Shown: piece by piece, positions 8,315-16,667 of the stretch
Numbering within the stretch: position 1 is the first letter of the stretch
How the letters are laid out: every line of letters starts with the position of its first letter
Source of the DNA: Rhodopirellula sp.
GTDB lineage: Bacteria; Planctomycetota; Planctomycetia; Pirellulales; Pirellulaceae
Reading direction: 5' to 3'
Length of the DNA stretch: 49,982 bases
NCBI GenBank assembly: GCA_002690925.1
Contig: NZGD01000263.1
Location: 1 to 49,982 of the forward strand
Notes under the pieces: generated by a model
The model's input: only the letters and a program-made list of their open reading frames with translations
What the model was told of the DNA's origin: nothing
Database searches by the model: none
Program-made: the position numbers and the translations under genes

Positions 8315-9427
8315 TCAGCCATTTTTAGCAGCAAAATCCTTCATGAAATTTGCAAGAGTTTCCGCACCTTCTCGCGGCATTGCGTTGTAGATGCTTGCAC
8401 GGATACCACCGACGCTACGATGGCCCTTCAGACTCACCAATGAGTGCTCGGCGGCCTCTTCAATGAATCGATTTTGCAATTCATCGTTGGGCAGTGTGAA
8501 AGTCACATTCATCAAGGAACGGCATTCTGGTACGGCGTGGCCTTTGTAGAACCCAGCATTGGTATCAATTGCATCATAGACCAAGTTTGACTTGTCCAGG
8601 TTCTGCTTTTCCATGGCCTCCAAACCACCAATGTCATCTGCCAACCACCGAGCCACCTTCCCCAATACATAAATTGCAAAGGTTGGTGGCGTGTTCCACA
8701 TTGACCCACCCGCGGCATGGTTGCGGTACTGAAGATAGCCTGGCAACGAGTCGCTGCCACGGTCCAACAAATCACGGCGCACCACCACAACGGTGACTCC
8801 TGCAGGTCCGGCATTTTTTTGCGCGCAAGCATAAATCAGCCCATACTTGTTGATAGGTAATGGGCGACAAAGGAAATCGCTTGAGGCATCGCTGATGAGA
8901 GGAACTGTTTCGGGGCAGTCCGGCTCAGTCGGAAACTGCACCCCTTGAATCGTCTCATTGCTGCAGTAGTACAGGTAGGCCGCGTCATCGCGAACCTGAA
9001 AATCACCAGAAGAAGGAACCCGGTCGTAATTGGAATCTTTGGCGTCGTAAATTGCCTCGACGCTGCCTTCCTTCCGCCCTTCGACAATGGCTTTTTTTCC
9101 CCAAGATCCAGTCAGCAGGTACTGCGCCGTGGCTTCAGTGCCACGCAGTAAGTTCGCCGGAATCATGGAAAACTGCAGCGCGGCCCCACCTTGCAGGAAA
9201 AGTACCGCGTAATCATCAGACACACCTAAAAGTGAACGAAGTGTTGCCTCCGCTTCCTCAATGATGCCTACAAAGGGTTTGCCGCGGTGGCTCAGTTCCA
9301 ACAACGAGGCCCCCGCCCCTGGTAAACAGAGGAACTCTTCGTGAACCTCCTGCAGGACTGGCAACGGCAGAGCAGCGGGCCCCGCAGAGAAATTAAAGGC
9401 TCGTTGAGCGGCGGCGTTAACGCTCAT
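8315..9427 (-). CDS. serC: Phosphoserine aminotransferase
   Basis: PLP enzyme that transfers an amino group from glutamate to 3-phosphohydroxypyruvate (serine pathway) and also serves vitamin B6 synthesis in some bacteria. Landmarks: FNFSAGPAALPLPVL at 11-25, ELSHRGKPF near 44-52, LFLQGGAALQFSMIPANLL near 76-94, LISDASSDFLCRPL near 178-191, and the Schiff-base lysine in YACAQKNAGPAGVTVVVV near 203-211. SVGGIRASIYNAMP close to the C-terminus is the substrate-binding stretch. The length of 370 aa is typical. The ATG at 9427 is used; upstream lies an imperfect GGCT/AGCC inverted repeat at 9458-9478. First gene of serC-serA. Confidence 0.96.
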   Translation of the reverse strand: MSVNAAAQRAFNFSAGPAALPLPVLQEVHEEFLCLPGAGASLLELSHRGKPFVGIIEEAEATLRSLLGVSDDYAVLFLQGGAALQFSMIPANLLRGTEATAQYLLTGSWGKKAIVEGRKEGSVEAIYDAKDSNYDRVPSSGDFQVRDDAAYLYYCSNETIQGVQFPTEPDCPETVPLISDASSDFLCRPLPINKYGLIYACAQKNAGPAGVTVVVVRRDLLDRGSDSLPGYLQYRNHAAGGSMWNTPPTFAIYVLGKVARWLADDIGGLEAMEKQNLDKSNLVYDAIDTNAGFYKGHAVPECRSLMNVTFTLPNDELQNRFIEEAAEHSLVSLKGHRSVGGIRASIYNAMPREGAETLANFMKDFAAKNG

Positions 9428-9748
9428 TTTGATGCTTCCTATCCTGAAAAAACTACGGGCTGGCTCAACAGCTCAGCCATTGGGTAACCGAACAGCGAGG
9501 ATTCTAAACTTCCATTGTTCAATCGGGAAGGTTGCGACAACCTCGACAGAGGCAATCAGTCGCGGAACCTTGTAAAAAACCGGAAAATACCGCTTCAACC
9601 TGAGCAGTGGGAAAAATTACCCCTCAGACGCAGCGTAGTGATCAAGCAATGGCTGAGCACTGGTTGATGCAAACTGCCAAAACTGTCAGCGTGAAAATAA
9701 AACTGCTTTCATCCTGTCTTTTACGTCCACGGGTCCTTTCCACGCCTC
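9428..9748. other. Intergenic region upstream of serC
   Basis: No ORF with coding character is seen in 321 nt. It must hold the serC promoter; a TAGAAT hexamer near 9504-9509 on the minus strand resembles a -10, but no good -35 lies at the right distance. An imperfect inverted repeat (GGCT ... AGCC) occupies 9458-9478. No leader peptide with serine codons was noticed. Confidence 0.4.
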
Positions 9749-10279
9749 CTAGAAGCCAAACTCCTTCAGCCAGGCATCCACCTGTTCTTCACTAACAACA
9801 CGATTGGGCTTTTCGGCTCCATCGCCTGCCCTGCCCTGCTCTGCCTGCTGATTTGACTTACAAGCTGACGCGACCTTGCCATCCAACAAATCATCCAGCC
9901 AAGTGTGCGAATCACAAAATCCACATCCACGACGCTTTGCGGCAGCCTGAACTCGGTGATCTGATGACACGACCATCAAATTCCGTGGTGCTGTGTGTGA
10001 TGCGATCATCTCTTCAAGCAAGTCATCTGCTTCCGCATGTTCGGTCGCGAAACATACCGAAACACCTTCCACCAGAAAACTGCTGGGTCGACCCTTAGGC
10101 GGCTTTGTTGCATCAAAGACAACACATGTGTTTACGCGTTGCAAGTCAGTTAGATGATCCACCAACCTGCGAATCAGTTTCATTCGCTCCCTTTGCAACC
10201 ACCGACCATCAGGATCTCGATTCGGTGCCGCAACTGGTGCGAGGACGTTGTATCCGTCAATCAATAATAATAGAGACAA
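9749..10279 (-). CDS. YacP-like NYN domain protein (probable PIN-like RNase)
   Basis: The protein has the NYN/YacP fold, a PIN-like nuclease family that includes Bacillus Rae1. The start LLLLIDGYNVL carries the first metal-binding Asp; later motifs are VVFDATKPP (about 60), ATEHAEADDLLEEMI (about 83-97) and VVSSDHRVQAAAKRRGC (about 108-124), giving the expected cluster of acidic residues. The C-terminal 45 residues are less ordered and end in VSEEQVDAWLKEFGF. The chosen start is TTG at 10279, because AGGAG lies at 10288-10292 with an 8-nt spacer and the domain starts there; an ATG at 10300 would add seven residues lacking a ribosome site. It stands alone. The RNA target is unknown. Confidence 0.85.
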   Translation of the reverse strand: MSLLLLIDGYNVLAPVAAPNRDPDGRWLQRERMKLIRRLVDHLTDLQRVNTCVVFDATKPPKGRPSSFLVEGVSVCFATEHAEADDLLEEMIASHTAPRNLMVVSSDHRVQAAAKRRGCGFCDSHTWLDDLLDGKVASACKSNQQAEQGRAGDGAEKPNRVVSEEQVDAWLKEFGF

Positions 10280-10591
10280 CAGCCAAACTCCTGACGTCAA
10301 GCCAAAGACACCACTAAGATTCTCCGAGTACTATCGGAGAGACTAATGAATCGCAGAGTAGCATGGATCCGTATGCCTACAACATCATCCCGGGCGACAA
10401 AATCCCAATCAGAAAAAGTTCCATTTTCATTGTCCACTGGCACTCTCAAAAGAGTACCAGCGTCAGGTCCACAATTGCTAAGTGAACCCCAACACTTTAA
10501 AGCCAAAAGAATAGACTGAATTCTGAGATGTGCCAGCCCTCGTCATGCACACGCCCCCATGGCATACCAAGAGCACGCCATCTGCCAAGCG
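10280..10591. other. Intergenic region between the FHA gene and the NYN gene, with a small hairpin
   Basis: No convincing gene lies in these 312 nt; a 69-codon frame on the minus strand has no family features. A 7-bp inverted repeat (TCTCCGA, 6 nt, TCGGAGA) occupies 10321-10340. It could end the kinase-FHA transcript, but there is no T-run, so I do not call it an intrinsic terminator. Confidence 0.45.
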
Positions 10592-11413
10592 TCAATCTAT
10601 CTCCTGTAGCACTCTAGCCTCAGGACCGGAATAAAAACTGTAAAGGTTATAACAAAAGAACGTGAGCACCGTAGCAGCAAGCAAAGTCAGACCGGCGATC
10701 TTACCCCGTCCCAACAGATCACGCTGCCCAGCTGACCATGCAGCCAAGCTAAATCTCTTGGCTGATTTCACGGGTCGTGTCTTGCCCGATAATTGATTCT
10801 TTTTAGCGGCGAGTTTCTCTTCTTTCTTTACCTCTTCACTTCCCCCTTCCACAGAACGGTTCTCGGAAGCCACCTCTTCTTGTTCTGGTTGAGTCTCGAA
10901 CTCGAATGCCACCTCGTGCTGGGCAGTGATTTCTGAAGACCGAATATTCTGGTAACGGATTTCTCGATCAGCTTGATCTTCCGATTCCAGAAAGCCTGCT
11001 ACATCAACATCCTGCCACACAGTTCCGCGAAGAATGGATTTTTCACTTTGTGTATCACTTCGTTCGAAAGCTTGACCTCCCCCCTCAACTTCCAGCAGAT
11101 TCGTTGGAGCAGCAGCAACGCCGAATGCGACAACAAACAGCACCTTGCCACAACGCACTTCATCATGATCACCCACCTCATGCCACTTGCCAGACTCCAC
11201 ACGCTTGTCGTTCTTGAACGTACCAGCCGTACTGTTCAAATCAAACACGCGGAGAACACCATCCTCGTTGTGCAATAAACAGTGCCGCCGACTGACAGAA
11301 CGGCTTTTCGGACGAATCTGGCATTCCTTGTGGCGACCAATCATGTAGTACCCAGTCTGCAACGGTGCCGCCAATCCAGCACGGCTACCCACAGCCAAGA
11401 CGAGTCGAACCAT
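10592..11413 (-). CDS. FHA-domain protein with C-terminal membrane anchor
   Basis: An N-terminal forkhead-associated domain binds phosphothreonine peptides: GYYMIGRHKECQIRP (about 21-35), SVSRRHCLLHNEDG (about 39-52) and VFDLNSTAGTFKNDKRV (about 56-72) contain the usual Gly-Arg, Ser-x-x-His and Asn residues. The middle is charged (many Glu and Lys) and probably disordered, followed by one transmembrane helix (LTLLAATVLTFFCYNLYSF) near the C-terminus, so the FHA domain should face the cytoplasm. The gene is 68 nt downstream of a membrane-anchored Ser/Thr kinase and is probably co-transcribed with it, suggesting that it reads phosphorylation by that kinase. ATG at 11413 was chosen; a GTG at 11443 is possible. 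Client proteins are unknown. Confidence 0.85.
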   Translation of the reverse strand: MVRLVLAVGSRAGLAAPLQTGYYMIGRHKECQIRPKSRSVSRRHCLLHNEDGVLRVFDLNSTAGTFKNDKRVESGKWHEVGDHDEVRCGKVLFVVAFGVAAAPTNLLEVEGGGQAFERSDTQSEKSILRGTVWQDVDVAGFLESEDQADREIRYQNIRSSEITAQHEVAFEFETQPEQEEVASENRSVEGGSEEVKKEEKLAAKKNQLSGKTRPVKSAKRFSLAAWSAGQRDLLGRGKIAGLTLLAATVLTFFCYNLYSFYSGPEARVLQEID

Positions 11414-11481
11414 CTTTAACTCAGGACTTGTTATTCGGATCACTTGATTTCCACATCCCTAGGAATCTCTATCAACACGGT

Positions 11482-13008
11482 TTATTGATCCACGACGATG
11501 ATCTTTTTTCCACTTTCTGTTGCCTTCAACCTTATCAGCCCGTCAGCGTCAGGCCGCATGAATGTATGGACAACAACCACAATGACGGCAATCAGCGCCA
11601 CGATCGCGACAGCCAACCCGAACCCCAACAACAAAGCCTGACGGGAACTGGCATCAACTGAAGCCGTTTTTTCCTTGACGCGCCCAAGTTCCTTGACACA
11701 CCCAGTCTCATTTTTCGCAAATGGCATGACGGTACTTTGTGCTGGAAATTGCTTGACTGACCCTTGAAGTTGATTCGTTGCATCGACAACATCATCATTC
11801 ACCTGCAAATTCGCGAAATCGAACTCATCAAGCTGCGCCAACGGAGCAATCTCCGCATCTGAAGAGAGTGAACTGTTCTCGCAAGTAACTTCCGAGAAAG
11901 ACTCATCCGCTGCTGTGTCACTTGCGGGTACAACATGCCGCCCAATTTTTCTCGATGAAACACCATTGGAGACAGGTGCCAGTCGCTGAACTTGCGAAAG
12001 CAACTCGACTGCAGACTTCGGCCTGTCCTGAGGTCTTTTCGCTGTCATACGTTCAATCAAATCCACAAGTGTCTGTGGGCAATCTGGACGCCACTCACGC
12101 ACATCAGGGGTCGGAATTGTCTGGTGCTTTGCAAGCCGCTCAGCAGCCGTTCCAGTGAACGGCGGACGTCCGGTCAACATGTAGAAAACGGTGCAACCAA
12201 GAGAATAAATATCGGCAGTAAAATCCACCGTCTTTCCGTTGATTGCCTGTTCAGGTGAAATGAAGTCAGCTGTCCCCATGAGTTTTTTTCTGATTGGCTC
12301 ACCAGTCTCTCCCACACCTATCCGAGCTAATCCGAGATCACTCAGTTTGACAACACCATCAGTACGAACCAAAAAGTTGGAGGGTTTAATATCCCTGTGA
12401 ACGATGCCTCTTTCATGGGCATGAGCCAGACCGAGTGTTGCCTGCATCAATGAATCGACAGTATCCGCCAAAGTCATGACACCGTCTCTCTGCACTGCCA
12501 GGTGCATATCTATCCCGTCAACATATTCCATAACGATGTAAAGTTTTTCACCGCTCTCGGCAAAATCGTAAGCACGAACAATATTCGGATGATCCAACTG
12601 AGCGCATGCTCGCGCTTCTGACTTAAAGAGCGCGATCCGCCGCCTATCAGTACTGGCTTCCGGTGGTAGGATTTTTAGCGCCATCAAACGCTTCATCACA
12701 TGGTGTTCAGCAAGATACACCACCCCCATGCCACCTTTGCCCAAGGGTCGCAACAGCTTGTAACTTCCGAGATAAAAGCCACCACTTTTTCCTGCAAGCA
12801 GTTTGGTGGCCTGCCACTTCGTAAGCAAACCTGCCCCGACCAAACCTTCGGCAAGACTTTCCGGCGTGAAAAGCTGATTTGAAGCAAGTAGAGATGCAAC
12901 GACTTTCTTAATGTCATCTAATTCCAACAGGCCCGCGTCCAGCGATCGTTTCACAAACGAGCGAGTAAGATCATCAAGCAGGGATGTGGCTTCGGCTTGC
13001 ACTTGCAT
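11482..13008 (-). CDS. Membrane-anchored Hanks-type Ser/Thr protein kinase
   Basis: A complete PknB-type kinase domain covers about residues 83-345: glycine loop GKGGMG (90-95), ATP-binding Lys112 in MALKIL, Glu131, catalytic loop HRDIKPSN (204-211, Asp206), DLG in place of DFG (224-226), and activation-segment end GTADFISPEQ. The first 80 residues form a helical domain ending in GLVGAGLLTKWQATKLLAG, common before planctomycete kinases. After the kinase comes an acidic linker and one transmembrane helix (FGLAVAIVALIAVIVVVV, about 460-480), leaving about 25 residues outside. It has no PASTA or other sensor domain, so the stimulus is unclear. It probably heads a two-gene unit with the downstream FHA gene. 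The DLG variation is common in bacterial kinases. Confidence 0.93.
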   Translation of the reverse strand: MQVQAEATSLLDDLTRSFVKRSLDAGLLELDDIKKVVASLLASNQLFTPESLAEGLVGAGLLTKWQATKLLAGKSGGFYLGSYKLLRPLGKGGMGVVYLAEHHVMKRLMALKILPPEASTDRRRIALFKSEARACAQLDHPNIVRAYDFAESGEKLYIVMEYVDGIDMHLAVQRDGVMTLADTVDSLMQATLGLAHAHERGIVHRDIKPSNFLVRTDGVVKLSDLGLARIGVGETGEPIRKKLMGTADFISPEQAINGKTVDFTADIYSLGCTVFYMLTGRPPFTGTAAERLAKHQTIPTPDVREWRPDCPQTLVDLIERMTAKRPQDRPKSAVELLSQVQRLAPVSNGVSSRKIGRHVVPASDTAADESFSEVTCENSSLSSDAEIAPLAQLDEFDFANLQVNDDVVDATNQLQGSVKQFPAQSTVMPFAKNETGCVKELGRVKEKTASVDASSRQALLLGFGLAVAIVALIAVIVVVVHTFMRPDADGLIRLKATESGKKIIVVDQ

Positions 13009-13242
13009 GTCGCATCGAGGAGAGTCAATTCAAGTGCTGGCAAACAAAATCGCTGCACAGCATCAAGCTATAGTTTAACAATCGTCACCAAGATTGCTTA
13101 GCCTTGAAGAATCCGTTGCGGGCCGGAAACGCGGGTATTTACACCGTTGTATTTGAAGTTTCAGTTAACTTGCGATGAAGCAAAACTTCTTTCCTTCAAA
13201 TGTCTTCATCTGTCACAAAATGACATTGATAAACAGCCCTGT

Positions 13243-14037
13243 TCATCGATGTGATTTCAAAACAGAATCCGGGTAATCCACCCGCAATAAAAACAGTCCG
13301 CACGCCGGCGCTGTTGGCCCCGCTACATCACGGTCACGAGCAGCGAGAACGTGATCAATCCACTTCACCGTCTGTTTGCCACGACCAACCTCAACCAAAG
13401 TTCCTACGATATTCCGAACCATGTTGTAAAGGAAACCATCAGCTTCCACTTCGATCGAAAGATAGGTTGCATTGGCATCGGTCACCGAAGGGACAACCAA
13501 ATCACAGGCTCGAACATTTCGGACGGTTGTTTTTCGGTCAGCTCCAGTAGCCTGAAAACTTTTGAAGTCGCGTTCACCTACCAGACGCTGTGCAGCCAAA
13601 CGCATTTGGTACAAGTTCAGCTTGCTATGAAGATGCCAGTGATAGCGGTAGTCAAAGGCATCCCTGACGCCACCTATCTTCAGTTGGTACCGATAGCGTT
13701 TCCCGATCGCATGGCGGATCGCATGAAACCCCTCGCAGGCTTCCTCCGCTGCACAAACCACAATCGACTCAGGCAGTTGCGTATTGAGCGCACGTAATAA
13801 ATGGTCCGGGGAATCACGCCAGACAAGACTGCAACTGGCAACTTGCCCACGCGCGTGCACACCTGCGTCAGTACGTCCGCTTCCAATCACCTGGATCTGG
13901 TCACCGGTCAGGCGTTTCAATGCATCCTGTAGATACCCTTGAATGGTCGGCTGATTGGGCTGCACCTGCCACCCAGAGAAACTGGTACCGTCATATGCAA
14001 TCGTCAACTTGAAAGAACGAGTCACGTTTGCATTCAT
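13243..14037 (-). CDS. truA: tRNA pseudouridine(38-40) synthase TruA
   Basis: TruA isomerises uridines 38-40 of the anticodon arm of many tRNAs. The 264-aa product has the TruA fold: LTIAYDGTSFSGWQVQPNQP at 11-30, TIQGYLQDALKRLTG, and the catalytic motif GSGRTDAGVHARGQ, where Asp57 is the nucleophile. RYRYQLKIG and FLYNMVRNIVGTLVEVGRG, conserved near the C-terminus, are also present. The ATG at 14037 lies 6 nt after the asd stop, so the two genes form an operon with asd first. The length is normal for the family. Confidence 0.96.
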   Translation of the reverse strand: MNANVTRSFKLTIAYDGTSFSGWQVQPNQPTIQGYLQDALKRLTGDQIQVIGSGRTDAGVHARGQVASCSLVWRDSPDHLLRALNTQLPESIVVCAAEEACEGFHAIRHAIGKRYRYQLKIGGVRDAFDYRYHWHLHSKLNLYQMRLAAQRLVGERDFKSFQATGADRKTTVRNVRACDLVVPSVTDANATYLSIEVEADGFLYNMVRNIVGTLVEVGRGKQTVKWIDHVLAARDRDVAGPTAPACGLFLLRVDYPDSVLKSHR

Positions 14038-14043
14038 GCTGGA

Positions 14044-15069
14044 TTACGACTTTTCGATCGACGCTGCCGCACGCTTGACCAACAACTCTGCGATCTGAAC
14101 AGCGTTGGTTGCAGCACCCTTTCGAAGGTTGTCGCTGACACACCAGAATGCAATGCCGTTGCTACAACTGAGATCTTTCCGAATCCGTCCAACAAACACA
14201 TCATCTTTTCCATCACAATCGCGAGGCATGGGATACTGCTGACTGTCCAGATCATCAACGACCGTCACACCTTTGGCATTGTGAAACAAGTCGCGGGCCT
14301 CTTCCGCCGACAATGATTCTTCTGTTTCAACAAGAATGGATTCGCTATGACCAATGGTCACCGGAACGCGCACGCACGTTGGACAGACCTGAATATTCTC
14401 ATCACCCATTATTTTCTGCGTCTCATACACCATTTTCATTTCCTCGCTGGTGTAGCCCCTGTATTTTTCAGATCCGATCTGCGGTATCAGATTAAATCCT
14501 ACAGGGTACTGAAAGGTGCTGGGCGGATGCACCTGCCCAGCAAGTGCACTACGCACGCTATCGTGCAACTCCTCATTCCCAGCGAGGCCTGCCCCGCTTG
14601 TTGCCTGATACGTACTCACAATCACGCGTTTCACTTTTGCTGCCTTATGCAAGGGAGCAAGCGCAACCACCATTTGGGTCGTACTGCAGTTTGGGCTGGC
14701 AATGATTCCCGCGTGTGACTCTACCGCCTCCGGGTTCACTTCAGGAATGATCAACGGAACCGTCGGATCCATTCGCCAGTAGCCGCTTTCATCTACAACG
14801 ACAGCTCCTTCTTCCACAGCCCACGGTGCGAATTCCGCTGAGACCTCATCGGGCGTGCTTGCGATCACCAAGTCAATTTCTTTAAACGCGTCTGGCTCCA
14901 GCAATTCGACGGTGATGGTTTCCCCACCAACGCGGACCTCACGCCCTACCGATCTTTCAGACGCCAAGAGCTTGAGGCGTCTATAAGGGAACTCTCGCTT
15001 CACAAGTTGCTCAAGAACAATCCTGCCGACGGCTCCCGTCGCTCCAACAAGTGCTATGGTTTCGTACAC
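14044..15069 (-). CDS. asd: Aspartate-semialdehyde dehydrogenase
   Basis: This enzyme reduces aspartyl phosphate to aspartate semialdehyde with NADPH, feeding lysine/diaminopimelate, threonine, methionine and isoleucine synthesis. NADP-binding TIALVGATGAVGR is at the N-terminus; the active-site Cys is in IIASPNCSTTQMV (about Cys128), and TYQATSGAGLAG and RVPVTIGHSESI supply substrate contacts and the catalytic His. The start is taken as GTG at 15069, right before the Rossmann strand, as homologues begin; a TTG at 15111 would add 14 residues without conserved character. The length is 341 aa. It is followed directly by truA. A cell-wall and amino-acid gene beside a tRNA modification gene is a common chance pairing. 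Confidence 0.94.
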   Translation of the reverse strand: MYETIALVGATGAVGRIVLEQLVKREFPYRRLKLLASERSVGREVRVGGETITVELLEPDAFKEIDLVIASTPDEVSAEFAPWAVEEGAVVVDESGYWRMDPTVPLIIPEVNPEAVESHAGIIASPNCSTTQMVVALAPLHKAAKVKRVIVSTYQATSGAGLAGNEELHDSVRSALAGQVHPPSTFQYPVGFNLIPQIGSEKYRGYTSEEMKMVYETQKIMGDENIQVCPTCVRVPVTIGHSESILVETEESLSAEEARDLFHNAKGVTVVDDLDSQQYPMPRDCDGKDDVFVGRIRKDLSCSNGIAFWCVSDNLRKGAATNAVQIAELLVKRAAASIEKS

Positions 15070-15184
15070 AATTCTGCGTGGGTCAAAAAGGATGAAGGTA
15101 AGGTGAATCAACGAGCTGTACTTTGCACTTCAATTGACAAAGAAACGCCATCGACACTCAATAAGCGGCAATCGAACTTCTATC

Positions 15185-16363
15185 TCATTTCAAATTCTTG
15201 ATTGCCTCTGGCAAATTTTCATCTACTTGCCCAACAACACCTCGACCACCCAGCAGGCGAGCTTCTACGTCGTCTACCACATCCTCGGAATTTGCCTTCC
15301 AGAAATTCCGAATCGCTTGGTCAGAAAGTGGCTCGTAAGAACGGAACACGCGGAACCCGATACCTCGAGCAGGATCATTCGTGAACCACCACGGACTCTT
15401 GGGAAAGTTGGGATCCTCTTCCTTCCACTCTTCGTCATCAGAGGAGAGACGAGATGCGCTTCGAAGCTGTTCCGGATCCATTTCCCAAGATCCCCCGCGA
15501 ATGACAACAGGAGAAGATGTTTCGGGCCACACAACAACTTCGGTTGCATTGAGAGGTTTTCCATGGTTGAATTCTTTGTACCCGTCCTCGGTGTACGCAT
15601 TGACCGTCAATTCGGCAACACTGCCGTGCATATCAAAAAGGCCAAATCCATTGGGCTTCTTGGTACCCACTGGTAACGTTCCGTCTTCTGCATTGTCAAA
15701 GTACCAAGCGTAGTCATCAATATCATCGGGACTGTCCCCCCAACTGTAAGCAGTGTCGGTGTTCGCACGACAGGCGTACTCCCATTCAGCTTCGGTGGGA
15801 AGTCTGAACTGCTGGCCCAAAACTCGACTCAACCACTTGGTGTATTGCTGAGCTGAATACTGAGTCATGGAGACCGCTGGCTGGTTGAGTTCTTCACCAT
15901 ACTCGTAGGTGTAACTGGGGTCATAAAGCGGCGTTGGTGCTGTGATGGCATCGACAGCGTTGACATCCACAACGCGGAATCCTCGACCCTCAAAATCCTT
16001 GAAGATGTGGTACAGGTTCATGAACTCTTTGTACTCGGCCCAACTGACCTCCTTCTCTGCAACCCACATCGGGTCGACGGTAACCTCAAGCTGAGGCCCT
16101 TCATCGTCGCCACGATCCGACTCACTTTCTGGACTACCAATTTTGCACTTTCCACCAGGTACAGGAATCATGCGAAAAGTGACATCTGTGCCCGGGATCG
16201 CGACCGTGTACGGAACCATGAATCCCGCGGGAACTTGAACACTTGGCCCTGATGCTGGTTTTTCTTTCGCTATCCCTGGTTCAGTTTTCGATGCCTCTAC
16301 AGCCTCAATACGCTGAAAGCAGGAGACAGAAATCACACACACAAATAAAACAAACAAACGCAT
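15185..16363 (-). CDS. Secreted SUMF1-like (formylglycine-generating enzyme fold) protein lacking the catalytic cysteines
   Basis: After a signal peptide (MRLFVLFVCVISVSC...) the protein has the FGE-sulfatase/SUMF1 fold: FRMIPVPGGKCKIGSPESES, a DEGPQLEVTVDPMWVAEKEV segment, FRLPTEAEWEYACRA, PNGFGLFDMHGSVAELT and VVIRGGSWEMDPEQLRSASR, ending with GIGFRVFRS. True FGE enzymes carry a copper-binding Cys pair just after the RGGSW region; here the segment reads RGGSWEMDPEQL without Cys. The usual GNVWEW is changed to GSVAELT. It is therefore probably not the sulfatase-maturing enzyme but one of the many binding or structural paralogues found in planctomycetes. About 45 residues after the domain end in an Asp/Glu-rich tail. 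The start at 16363 fits the signal peptide. Role unknown. Confidence 0.85.
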   Translation of the reverse strand: MRLFVLFVCVISVSCFQRIEAVEASKTEPGIAKEKPASGPSVQVPAGFMVPYTVAIPGTDVTFRMIPVPGGKCKIGSPESESDRGDDEGPQLEVTVDPMWVAEKEVSWAEYKEFMNLYHIFKDFEGRGFRVVDVNAVDAITAPTPLYDPSYTYEYGEELNQPAVSMTQYSAQQYTKWLSRVLGQQFRLPTEAEWEYACRANTDTAYSWGDSPDDIDDYAWYFDNAEDGTLPVGTKKPNGFGLFDMHGSVAELTVNAYTEDGYKEFNHGKPLNATEVVVWPETSSPVVIRGGSWEMDPEQLRSASRLSSDDEEWKEEDPNFPKSPWWFTNDPARGIGFRVFRSYEPLSDQAIRNFWKANSEDVVDDVEARLLGGRGVVGQVDENLPEAIKNLK

Positions 16364-16667
16364 AGATGGAGATCCAACGAGAACTTGAAACATTCAGCAC
16401 AATCGACACGAAGAGGCAAAAACCTAGTGCCAACAAAGTCCACTCAGCAGCACAGACTCGTGCCCGCGGACGATCTCCATCTTACTTGGTATCCCCCCAT
16501 TTGATGAAGGCGTCAGACGCTAAGTGGTCGAATTTCATCACGAAGACGCCGATTTTCACACCTAGAAGAGCTGATCAGCCCAAATCCAGCACGTTCCGCG
16601 TTTACGGCGTAATCTTTCAAGGCATACGAAACATCCCGTTGGCCGAAAGTTACCCCTAGGTATCACG
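16364..16667. other. Intergenic region upstream of the SUMF1-like gene
   Basis: No gene is supported in 304 nt. It should hold the promoter of the SUMF1-like gene and the 3' end of the protease transcript. A 10-bp palindrome GCTGATCAGC lies at 16570-16579 and a short GCGTC/GACGC repeat lies near 16512-16522; neither is followed by a T-run. No meaning is assigned. Confidence 0.4.

Noticed and set aside
9428..9748. Attenuator before serC
   Set aside because: Prompted by the leuA case, the leader was checked for a serine-rich ORF and a terminator hairpin with T-run; neither was found.
10321..10340. Terminator for the kinase-FHA transcript
   Set aside because: The 7-bp inverted repeat is real, but it has a 6-nt loop and no T-run on the minus strand, so it is reported only as a repeat in the gap entry.
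10297..10506. 69-codon minus-strand frame between the FHA and NYN genes
   Set aside because: It overlaps the start of the NYN gene, has no ribosome site and no coding character.
15185..16363. Genuine formylglycine-generating enzyme for the nearby sulfatase
   Set aside because: The fold fits, but the cysteines required for catalysis are absent in the expected C-terminal segment.
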